This document shows, in pieces, positions 25,901 to 37,547 of a stretch of DNA of 64,000 nt. The translations under genes were made by a program, and so were the position numbers. This DNA is from Diploptera punctata (lineage: Eukaryota > Arthropoda > Insecta > Blattodea > Blaberidae): assembly GCA_030220185.1 (NCBI GenBank), contig JASPKZ010002337.1:1273501-1337500 (forward strand), read 5' to 3'. The notes under the pieces are model-generated. The model searched no databases, was not told where the DNA came from, and saw only the letters and a list, made by a program, of their open reading frames with translations. Position 1 is the first letter of the stretch; each line of letters begins with the position of its first letter.

Positions 25901-28900
25901 ATTTGGGTAGATACAATTAGTAGCGGTTCCATGTTGAGACAACCAGCTATAACGGCTGGGGGACCCGATATGCTGATCATATGTCACCCCTACACTGGCT
26001 GGATGAACATTTTCCTCTGTGATTAACACATGTGGATGTGAGGCAAGCTGCCGGCAGGTACGCAAAGGGCCTTCTAGGCCTGTCGCGCCATGGAGTGTGG
26101 GGAAAAAAAAAGTTTCAGTAATTTTTCGGTGTCAAATAAATAAATTTCTTTAAAAACGAAGTTTCTCCCTAAATTTTGAATACCGCCTATATCGATAGGT
26201 ATTTGCCGTATAGGTCTAATATTTACTTAGATCGTTAAAGGCGAAGAACAGGAGTGTTTTGTTCATTTGCAGTTGTATAGTATTCGTGCAAATTAAGTGA
26301 AAACTACTCAACCATTTTGGAATAAAAGAACAGAAGATATTGCAACATCTCGAACAGAAGGTAAAAGATGGTATTGTAATCGTTGATCTTAGAAAATTTG
26401 TTTATGTTGCGTCGCACGAATCTTACATGCGCTCTAGTGATTTTCAGAAAGTTTGGTCTTAATTGATGATGATGATGATGATGATGATGATACATTGGTA
26501 ATCTAAAACTGCTTTCTTTGAGAATTTTAATAACTCGTACACAAATAAGATATAATCAGAAAACTTTTGAAAAAAAGTTTACAAAGAAAACACCAGGTAA
26601 GTCATTTTTCCCTTGATACCTAGAAATTGTATTTTTGTACAACATACATACTCCCAAGGCCTCTATGCCAAACATTGTAGGTAATTAAACTCAAGGCTGA
26701 TGTAAATTATATCTGCCTTCTGGTTGGTCGCGGATAAATATATAAATAGGGCAGGTAGTCGACAAATTTGCCAGTCTCAAGACAACCCTTGAGGATGCCG
26801 GACGCAGTCTCTGGAGAAACGTCGGGGAACTACAAGCCTCAAGACCACGGCCAACAGTCCGGAAATCTTCGACAAGATCATCATAATAACTCCGGTCGTA
26901 AAAGCCTGAGTCAATATAAAATTGTTTTAATTTAATTGGGTACCCAATGAACAGCTTTGAAAATGGAACCGGTTCCGAAAGTCCTAGCTGAATATCTTAT
27001 ACAAATATAATTTGTACAGGACTGCCAAAACGGGTACACATTTTATTGTTTTAAATATGGTGGAAATGGACAGTTAATAATAAATTATGGAAATTTCTGT
27101 TCTAAAGAATGGACAAATAGTGACAATCAGATCCTGTCTGCACTTACCAGTGTAGGTGTTGAAGTGTAAATGGTTCCAGAATTCTCACGGACCAAAACCG
27201 CAGGAGCTTCAGCTACCATAACTTTAATTTTATCGTTATATTCTGGCTTTTCAGACATCAATGCAAAAAACATGGGAGAGCCCATGGAAAAACCGTTGTA
27301 GTATAAACTGTCTTGTTTCGTTACATTTAAAATGTATTTAAATTCTGCAGGCAAATCGAAAATTCCCATTTCGTGAAAGCTAAAAATAGAAGATTAATTT
27401 AAACATAGATACCGCACATTATACCCATATGGGTATAATATATCTTACATATATATTTCCGATTGAGGGTCTTCCACTTTTCAGCGGTTGCCCTTTTACC
27501 AGCCGGCTGCTGGCCCTTCACATCCACATGTGTCAATCACAGAGGTAGATGATCAACAGCCAGTGTAGGGGTGACATGTGGTTAGCATGTCGAGTCCCCC
27601 AGCCGTTACAGCTGGTTCCTCAACCTGGAGCCGCTACTTATTGTAGCTACCCAATTGCCTCACGATGCTGGGTGGGCACCGGTCCCATACTGGCCGAAAT
27701 ACCATGAGAAAATTTCTTCCCCCATGGAGACTCGAACCAGCGCAAGTCCCGTAGCTCTGCGCCAAGGCTTCCTACCTTAACCGCTCGGCTACGGCGCGGG
27801 ACACATATATATCTTCGTTCTAATATAAACTTATTCTTTTTACACAATACAGTTCATTCTATGGGAAAATGAAGCTGGTGTTTCTAAATAACAAGTTCAC
27901 GTTATTTTCAAAACCCTGCCTCTGGTTAACAGTATACAACGTGTCCACAAATATACAGGGTGTCACATTCAATCCTCCCACAATTTAATTAATCGTAACT
28001 AACAAAGTATGCGGAATTATGTAATGAGGCCGGCATTAAACGAAACAGAAACTCAAAGAATTTTTATTGCCACACATTGGCACACAATAACACCTCTATA
28101 TGTGTACCATTAGTAGCGCGAACAATACCAAGTCTGTATTCGGTTTCGTGCCACGTTCTGACAAACATGTCCATTCAACTGCCGGGAAGCTTGGCTAATT
28201 GATTTTTGTGGACTTCTCTGAAATCCTGCTCTAATTTCTTCAATATTTTCTTCTGAAACACTTGTACAAGCACATTCTTTTTTAACGCTTCCAGTCGCCA
28301 GATACTTCTCAAGCCATGCCTTAATGGCCTTCTCATCAGGTGCATTTACTCCATATTCTCTCCGATAATTTCTTTGCACTGTAATTATTAACTTCGTCTC
28401 TGCATATCAGACAACAGTTTGTGCTCGCTGCTGAGGAGTTTTGTTTTATGTCATTATTGTCCAACATGCGACAGATGAATAAACTGCAACAATGAAAATA
28501 AAATTCCTTTGAGTTTCTCTTTTTTTTTAATACCAACCTCATTTCATAATTTCGCATACTTTGAGAGTTATGATTAATTAAAATGTGGGAGGTTTAAATG
28601 GGACACTGTGTTGTATCATACTTTAAACTACTACTACGTCACTTTGGATAATCGTATCTAAATGAAATTGCTGACAATCAAAAGAGAAACTCAAAACGTT
28701 TTGTGCATGTTAAAAATGTCAACAATGGAGAATAATGAACAATACAGAAACTAAACTAAATTTAATCATTTTTTTGTGGTCGATATGGGTCCATTGTTGG
28801 ATAATATGCAGACAGGTTAAATGTGAATGTTTGATGTGCTTTTGAAATTGTGTTGTTATTAAAGAAGAATTTTAAGGAGTAATGGCGAACCCCCAAGTTT

Positions 28901-31900
28901 GTGTGTTTTGGAATATCTCACCACACAGAGTCCGGTGCTGGTCAAGCGTGCTTTTAGGGGGGGTTCAACATCAGGCTCTTACACACAAGTCAATTTTGAA
29001 GTGGTACCGTGATTTTGTGGATCGCGGCTGCATATGTAATCAAAGGAAAGGCCATACAGGGAGACCATCTGTCGATACAGGAATTGTCGATCAAGGGAGG
29101 CATTAGTGCGTAGACCCAAGAGGTCTGTCCGTAGAGCTAGTCAACAGTTAAACATCACTAAATCCACCGTATCTAAGGTCCTAAGTACACGACTGAAGTT
29201 CCATCCCTACAAACTCCAATTAGTGCATATGTTGAAATCTGATGACCATGCAAAACGATTAGATTTCTCTGTGCATTTCATGACACTAATGGAGGATAAC
29301 GAAGAACTGTCAGAAAAAATAATTTTCAGTGATATGGGAACTTTCCACGTTAGTGGAGAGTGAACAGGCATAATGTTAGGATTTAGGGGAGTGAGAATCC
29401 AAACACCATTGTGTAAGTTGAAAGAGACTCCCCTAAAGTGAATATATTTTGTGCCGTATCGAAACGTAAAGTCTATGGCCCATTTTTCTTTCTAGAGGTC
29501 ACTATCAACGGTGTAAATTATCTTGATATGCTCATTGATTGGTTATTTCCACAATTGGAACAAGAATAAATCAATGAATATAATTTCCAGCAAGATGTAG
29601 CACCTCCTCATTGGTATTTACATGTTCAAGAGCATCTGAATAACCGGCTTCCGGGAAGATGGATTGGACGTGCCGGAGATGATAATGTTTTCGACAAATG
29701 GCCGCCGAGGTCACCTGACTTGACGGTCTGTTACTTCTTTTTATGGGGTTACATAAAGGATCGTGTCTATATACCACATTGCCTCAAAATCTGCAAGAAG
29801 TCCAGCTTCGTATCATTGCTACCATCCAGTTCATTTCTTCACATATGTTGGAGGGTGTGTGGCGTGAATGGGAATATTACCTCGATGTCTACAGCGTCAC
29901 TCGTGGGGGCCACATTCAATATCTATGAGGTATAGCAAAAACGTTTTGAGTTTCTCTTTTGATTGTCGCCAATTTAATTTAGATACGATTATCCAAAGCG
30001 ACGTAGTAGTAGTTTAAAGTATGATACTATATTTGTGGACACGATGCATAATGTGGTTACGCATGAATGACCAGATACATTTTTTTATAAACACAGTTAT
30101 TTTTTTGTTTAAAATAAAAGATTTCGGCTCAACAGTACATTCATTTACCTTAATTTTCCATAGTATCTTCTTGTAACATTGTTAATCTAAGTACTTCTTC
30201 TGTCTTTACTAACATTTTGTAATATTTTTAACGTTTCTCAACGGTGCTTGTAACATTATTTTAAACTTTATAGGTATTTACGTATTTACTTTTTTAGACA
30301 ATATTGTGAAACTCACTAGCTATTTTTCCCTTCCCTTCCAATGTTGCCACCATCGACAACTGAATTACACATATTTTTAAGTCATTACTATGTGTTTTTT
30401 TAAGTTAGTGTTAGTGTTAGTCTACATCAGATAAGTGTACACTTCTGTAAATACACTGCTCAAAACAATTAGAGGAACACTTGTAATAAATTGAATAAGT
30501 AATTGTTTTTTTAAGCTGCGATGCTGAAAGTTGTACAATATGTAAATTGAATTATTAATTTTATCATTGGATACAAATTTTAAAGATACATGGCCTAAAT
30601 ACAGAGAAATTACCTCAAATAACAAATATAGAGAATTTTTTTTTATTTTGGAAGGCATTGACCACTTCTAATTGGTAAGCTTCTCGACGTTGCTATAGTG
30701 ACGAATGTTGATTATTGCCTTGATTATTGAAGTCTGACAAAATGAGGCATTTAAATGAGTTTGCAGTGTATCATGTTCTACATCTTTTACGACAAGGTCA
30801 ATCTCTGCGACAAGTGGCTAGAGAGCTTGGGGTTTCTCCTTCCGTGGTGTCCAGGTTACGCAACAAGCACAGAGAGACAGGTCAGTATTGTAGAAGACGT
30901 AGCCAGGGCCGTAAATTAAAACAAGCCCTCAGGATGACAGATACGTTGTTCTTTCTGCTCTTCGACAGCGTACAAAAACTGCAAAAGACTTGCAGAATGA
31001 CCTTCATATGGCTTCCGGAATCCGGGTTTCAGACCAAATCATAAGGAACAGTTTAAGGAAAGAGAATATTCGTCCAAAAAGGCCCGTTAAAAAACCACGC
31101 TTAACAAATGGGCTTAAGGCAGCAAGACGTATGCTGAAAACCATGGTGATTGGAACCTGAACCAGTGGGAGTCTGTGCTCTTCTTGGACGAATCCAGGTA
31201 TCGTCTTACACGTTGTGATGGTCGATTGAGGGTGTGCGGACGGCAAGGAGTAAGATTTTCTTCAGAGGCTGTACAGGAAATTGATAGATTCGGAGGAGGT
31301 TCCATAATGGTGTGGGCCGGAGTTATGTACAACAATCGTACGGACCTTGTACTTGTTCCCCAGCGACTGAATGCTGTCCGGTAAATCGAGCACGTTCCGG
31401 AAGAGCATGTAGTACCTGCTGCCATTGGATTTCTGTTTGTGCAGGATAATGCCAGGGCACATTCTGCGGCTGTCACCAGGGATATCCTGAGGAGGAATGA
31501 AATTGAGGTAATGGAGTGGCCAGCGGTCAGCCCAGACCACAACCCTATTGAACACTTGTGGAATCTTCTAGACAGGAAGGTCAGGAACCGACATCAAGCT
31601 CCACAAACTCTGCAGCAACTTGGAGATGCTCTGAAGGAGGAATGGGAGAATATCCCGCAAGAGGAAATCCAGAATCTTATTGGGAGCATGCCACGAAGGT
31701 GCCAAACTGTCATCGAATGTCGTGGAGGCCATACACGATACTAACTCTATATAACGAGTGTTTTATCTTTGAAAAATAAGCACAAGATTCAATTGCTTAC
31801 ATAGCGGAATTATTTGAAAAATTAATTGTCAGCGTTATTCATTTGTTTTTACTGACATGATCAATAAATAAATAAATAAATAACCACAAATAATGTCTTT

Positions 31901-33449
31901 TATTAATTTCGTGTCTGTACCTTTATCCAATGAAAAAATATTTGCATATTTCATAGTGTTCCTCTAATTGTTATGAGCAGTGTAATATGCATGAAATTTA
32001 TTTTGTTAGAAAGGTAGAAGTTATTGTACATCCAATTCTAATGAATGTTTGGGAATTTATTTCGAAGGATGGTCATACCGCATGTGCTGCCATCTTAGTG
32101 ACAACTACATAAACTTTCTCTAGGACTTCAATGATATGTGGTTTCACCTAGCGACAGCTCTATAAACTCACTGTTATTCTGCAGGATTATAAAATATATT
32201 GGGAAAGATAAAGTACTGTTTCTCCAAAGATTTACTTTTATAACAGAAATAAAATATTATTTTATAACAAATAAAATATTTATTTTTATACAGAAATAAC
32301 ATATTTATTTTCATAATAGAAATAAAATATTTATTTTATAAGAGAAGTAAAAAATATGTTTATAACGAGAAATAAAACAATGAATTTTGAAGCAAATACT
32401 TATGCAGACCCTTGTAATGCCGCACTTCCATTACTGCGACATATTACTGACTAATTTGACAACTGATCGGAGAAGACTACAGCGTGCTCATAATGCGTGC
32501 ATTCGATTTGTATTTAATCTCCGTTGCTATACCACGTGCTGTGTCATTTCAGCATTATAATAGCTTCGTCTAAATGAGAGAAGAACTCTACTTTCACATG
32601 TTTACTATTCCAAATTCTGCAACTTGTTACCAAGTTATTTAACAACGTGCTTTCAAAATGTATCGGCCCATCACAATTTAAAGAATAAGGTCACGAGATA
32701 TTTCTTTACTGTCCATACCACAACACAGGACATGTCTAAACTCTGAATCTTACACAATATCTATGACTAGAGCATGGAACTCACTTCCCAGTCACGTCAG
32801 GGACTGTCATTATTTACATATCCATCCATAGTAATTCTGACCGAGGGCAGGTATTTCGCTGCAATCATAGCATGTTCATGCTATGCTTTGCAGCTTTACT
32901 AGGGAATTATTGGTGTGATAGCTTCCCGTTGCTTTCCACACCGAAGAAGGATGATAATGATAAGGAATATAATGATGACCGGATCATTTTCGGGGACCAT
33001 TGGGCTTTAAGCTTCCTGACATTTGTCTTACAGGTGAAGAAAAACTCCGAAAAAACCTCATCCAGGAGTCTGTACCGACCGGGAATCGAACCCGGGCCCG
33101 CTGCATGACAAGGCAGTACGCTACCTCAAGACCACAGAGGTGGACATATTTATATATACTATAAGCGATGTCTTCAGTCCCATACAATGAAATACTATCT
33201 GCATAACAATTTTATCCAGCATTTTGTATATACCTATAAATAGGGCCTACGCATCTAGAAAGCTTTTCTTACTTTGTTTTATGTGTTTTTAGTATTAGCT
33301 AATATTAGACCACATCCCGTTGACTTGTTTAGTCTATATTTTAATATTATTTTAAAACTCAGTAAGAATGTAATTTTGGTATGTTTATTATTCGCTGGTT
33401 GTGTGGATGAGAAGGTCTTATTTCCTTAACTCTGCCAACTTAAATAAAG

Positions 33450-33518
<69 letters not shown>

Positions 33519-33855
33519 GTCCACCGCTGTGATCTCGGGGTAGCGTTCTGCCTTGTTACGTAGCGGGCCCGGGTTTGATTCCCGGTCGGGACAGGCTCCT
33601 GGGTGAGGTATTTCTTGGGGGTTTTTCCTCACCTATAAGACAAATGCCAGGAAGTCTAGGGTCCAATGATCCCAGAAAATCATCCGGCCATCATCATCAT
33701 CCTTATCACTATCATCATCATCATCCATCACCGGTGTGGAAAGCAACGGGAAGCTCCCACCCTATGATTCCCTACTGAAGCTGCAAAGCAAGCATGAAAA
33801 TGCTATGACTGCAGTGAAAGACCTGCCCTCGGGCAGAATTACTATGGATGGATGG

Positions 33856-33909
<54 letters not shown>

Positions 33910-36900
33910 TCTGTTTATAATATAAATAAAATATTTACCTTTATAAAAAATCTGCAAACAAATATCAGCGGAATTTCCGCAATCATAATAATCACCTGAA
34001 ATTCCAAAACTCGTCTTGATCAGTTGATAATGTCGTATGATTCCTTGAATACATGTTCCCCCTACAGTTTCCAAGCCAAACGTCATAACCTTGGTCAGCT
34101 AGCAAATACCCTGGAGAACATTATAATCATATTAAACAGTGAGGAATTCAATAAGTAATACACACAATTTTAGTTCTCGATTACCTTTCATTGGAAATGA
34201 ACGAAATTTCACATAATGTATCTTCAATCCTTCCTTTATAATGCCAAGAAATTGTATTGTTTTCCGACACACGGCTGTGATGTACTTTAGTTTTAAAATG
34301 ACGGCTCATTAAACACGTACAAAAGAAAGAGCTGTGATTGAAGATCATGAAGATCTGACAATCTTGCTTTACCTCGTTCTGCTAACACAACGACTGACAG
34401 TACTTCTACCCACAGCTTGATCCCCATGCACATTTTGTAAGTGTCTGTGAATGTTTGAAATGGTCTCCTGCTCCGCAGAAAAAAAAAATCACAGCTCTCT
34501 GTTTGTACATGTTTCATAAGCAGCCGCCATTTCAAAACGAAAGTACATCACAGAAAACTGTCAGTAAACAACGAAACTTCGTAACGTTAAATAAGACGGA
34601 TTGAAGATACATTCAAAAAAGTTTCCTTTATATCCAATGAAAGACAATGGAGTACTAAAATTATGTGCATTTTTTATTGAACGGCCTATAGTACCCAACA
34701 AGAGTTTAAGACACTTAACAGTATTTCGTTCAAATACAGTAAGCAATTTTTGTTTGATAGAACTTTAAATATGTTTACATATTTTGTATATCATCTATTT
34801 CGTCTTGTGTATATGATGAGTTGTAGACGTCAAGGCAACCTGTTCACACGGAAGTATAAGCTCGCGAAATCGAAGTCCGTGATGTTATTGTTGTATTTGG
34901 GGAATCAAGAAGTGAATTGGTACTACTTACTGACTCTGGGAGGGAATATAATCCATGAGTACCGATTTTTAGATTTTCAGACTCGTAAAAGAACCTTAAG
35001 CCTGAGTAAAGATGCCTCTAATCAAAATTTACCAATCTTCTTCATCCTAGTAATAACTTCCAGTTGAGCCGTTCTTAATTCCCGCGTGGCCACGCCTTTG
35101 CAATTTTTGGCGCGACCGCTGCACGTGATTTACAAGACAAAGCGGTGTTGTCAAGTCAGTACAGACTTGTGTGGTGAACGAATCAGTTGGAGTATTATTA
35201 CAGTGTGGTGTTATCTGTGAATTTTAACTGTCATAATGCCACGGATGAGTCGGAAGACTGTCTATTCGTAAACCATAACAACATTTCTTAACGTTAGAGA
35301 ACATTTTGAAATAGGGCATGAGAACGATTGTAGTTTATTGCCTTTTAGGAATCTGTAGTACAACGTTAAACTTGGTAATACATTAACATTTTCCGTAAGC
35401 GTGGCACGTGTCTGTGGCGTGTAGCTTTGATGACAACCACTGTTAGTTAAGCAGCTAGTCAGCTGACGAGTGATTCGCTGCCGGATATAAGAGCGACTCT
35501 ACCGTAGTTGCCTACTAAATATCTCACTGGGTCAGCATATTCACTGCATACTTCTTCTTCTTCTTCTTCTACTTCACTTCACGGGCTCGGCAAAATGCCT
35601 GTTCCGCCTCACGGTTGTTCTGTCCATCTTTTCACTGGCCTTCCTACATTCCTTGAACCTCTTGGCTTGTAGTTAAATGCTGCTTTTGGTAATCTTGTAA
35701 CGTTCATTCTTTCTACATTTCTAAACCATTTTTCTCTATATCCTTTGCTTTTATCATTTAATGGATATATATTTAACTCTGTTCTTATATCTTCATCCTT
35801 TAACCGATCCATTCTTTTGTTCTTCTAAGAAAGTTCATTTCTGCGCTTTGTATTCTACTTTGTAATTTTGTTGGTCATTACCTAGGTTTCACACCCATAA
35901 GGTAATGCAGGAACTGTCAATGTTTTATAAAACTTTAATCTAGTATCTCTTCTTGTTTAGTTCTTCAATGTTTTATGTATAGTTCCACATATAATTTGAA
36001 TTCTTGACAGTTTCACATTGATGTCTCTTTCAGTTTTTGTGTTTACAGTAAAATTACAACCCAAATAATTAAAATTGTTACTTGTTCCAGAGGTTTGTTG
36101 TCTATTATGATTTTTGATCTTATATGTTCACTTCCCCAAAATGCCATTATTTTCGTTTTTTCCTTTGATATTTTTAAAAGTATATTCTTGACATAACTGA
36201 TTTAATTGATGTAAAGAGTACTGTAAATTATTTTTATTTTCTTGAATAATAACCACATCGTCAGCATACATTAACACATTTAATATTTTAATTCACTGCA
36301 TACCATTCATGAAATCGTCAGGGAAATAAGCGTAACTAAATTAATTTGGTTTGGTAACTGCTAACAAAGACAGGTTAGGGCCAAAAATTGAGCTGTTGCG
36401 CCAAATAGATAAAATTCTAACCTAAAGAAATGTTCGGTCCTTGTAGAATCCATATGAATGAGGTTTCAGAAATACCATGTTGAAGGAAGGCTACAGGTTT
36501 ATTGACTCCTGCGGACGACTTTGGAGAAGAAGGGATTCTGTGCATCGTGAGGATATATCCATCTTCTGTAACGACTTGATGATACTCCCCTGGATATCCT
36601 CTATGTCTGATGACTTGTACCTGCAGATGATATAAAACTCGTAACATAACATCTATCCTCATTAAAGCTAGTATTTACTGAAGAGGAGTACAAAATAAGT
36701 TTGTAAAAACGAATATACTGTATTTCTCTAACTCTAATCTTTATATATAATAAATAATAGTTTAAAAAAACTAAAACAACACGCTTTATTAGAAAACCGA
36801 TCAACAAAATGAAAAAAAAATTTAATTTCCAACGCTCTTAGGATAAAATTAAAGTGGTCAACAAAAAAAATCATCTCCAACACATCTAGAGTAAAACTAG

Positions 36901-37516
36901 AGTTATCTACAAAAAAAATAATTTTACCATGAAAAGAGTGGGGTGCTCTATATCAATTAATATATCTGATAATAAACAGATATTGGTAAAATTAAAGTCT
37001 CTAAGAACAAAACGTAAAAACCATAAAAAGCACCCCACGATTTTGATGGTATTTTTTTTCTAGATAACTCTAGTTTTATTCTAGATGTGTTGGAGATGAT
37101 TTTTTTGTTGACCACTTTAATTTTATCCCAAGCGTGTTGGAAATTAAAATTATTTTCCATTTTTTAGTTCGGTTTTCTAATAAAGCGTATTGTTTTGGTT
37201 TTTTAAACTATTATTTATTTTTTATTTTTTAGTTTTAATATTTTACAGAATAAGATAAGAATGTAAATATCTTTAAATTCCATACTATTGTAGTATGAGC
37301 TAAAAGTATTACTCCTCTAAAAAAATCTTACTTTCTTACTGCATTGGGGTCCTGGGGTCGACTCAGCCTCTAACTGAAATGAGTACCATACGTTTGTTCT
37401 GGGGGTAAAGACGACCGTCACGCAGGGCTGATATTAAATGCCGATTGTCCAAAAAAAGTGGGATGCTTAACCTCCTCCTACCCCCAAGGGCCTCCTGAGT
37501 AGTGGTATCAATTTAC

Positions 37517-37547
<31 letters not shown>

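Noticed and set aside
30727..31744. Active Tc1 transposase
   Set aside because: The DD34E residues are present, but two frameshifts and a stop break the coding sequence.
34750..35067. 105-codon plus frame in lipase intron 2
   Set aside because: Its second half is SINE5 body sequence, so the frame is composite and not a gene.
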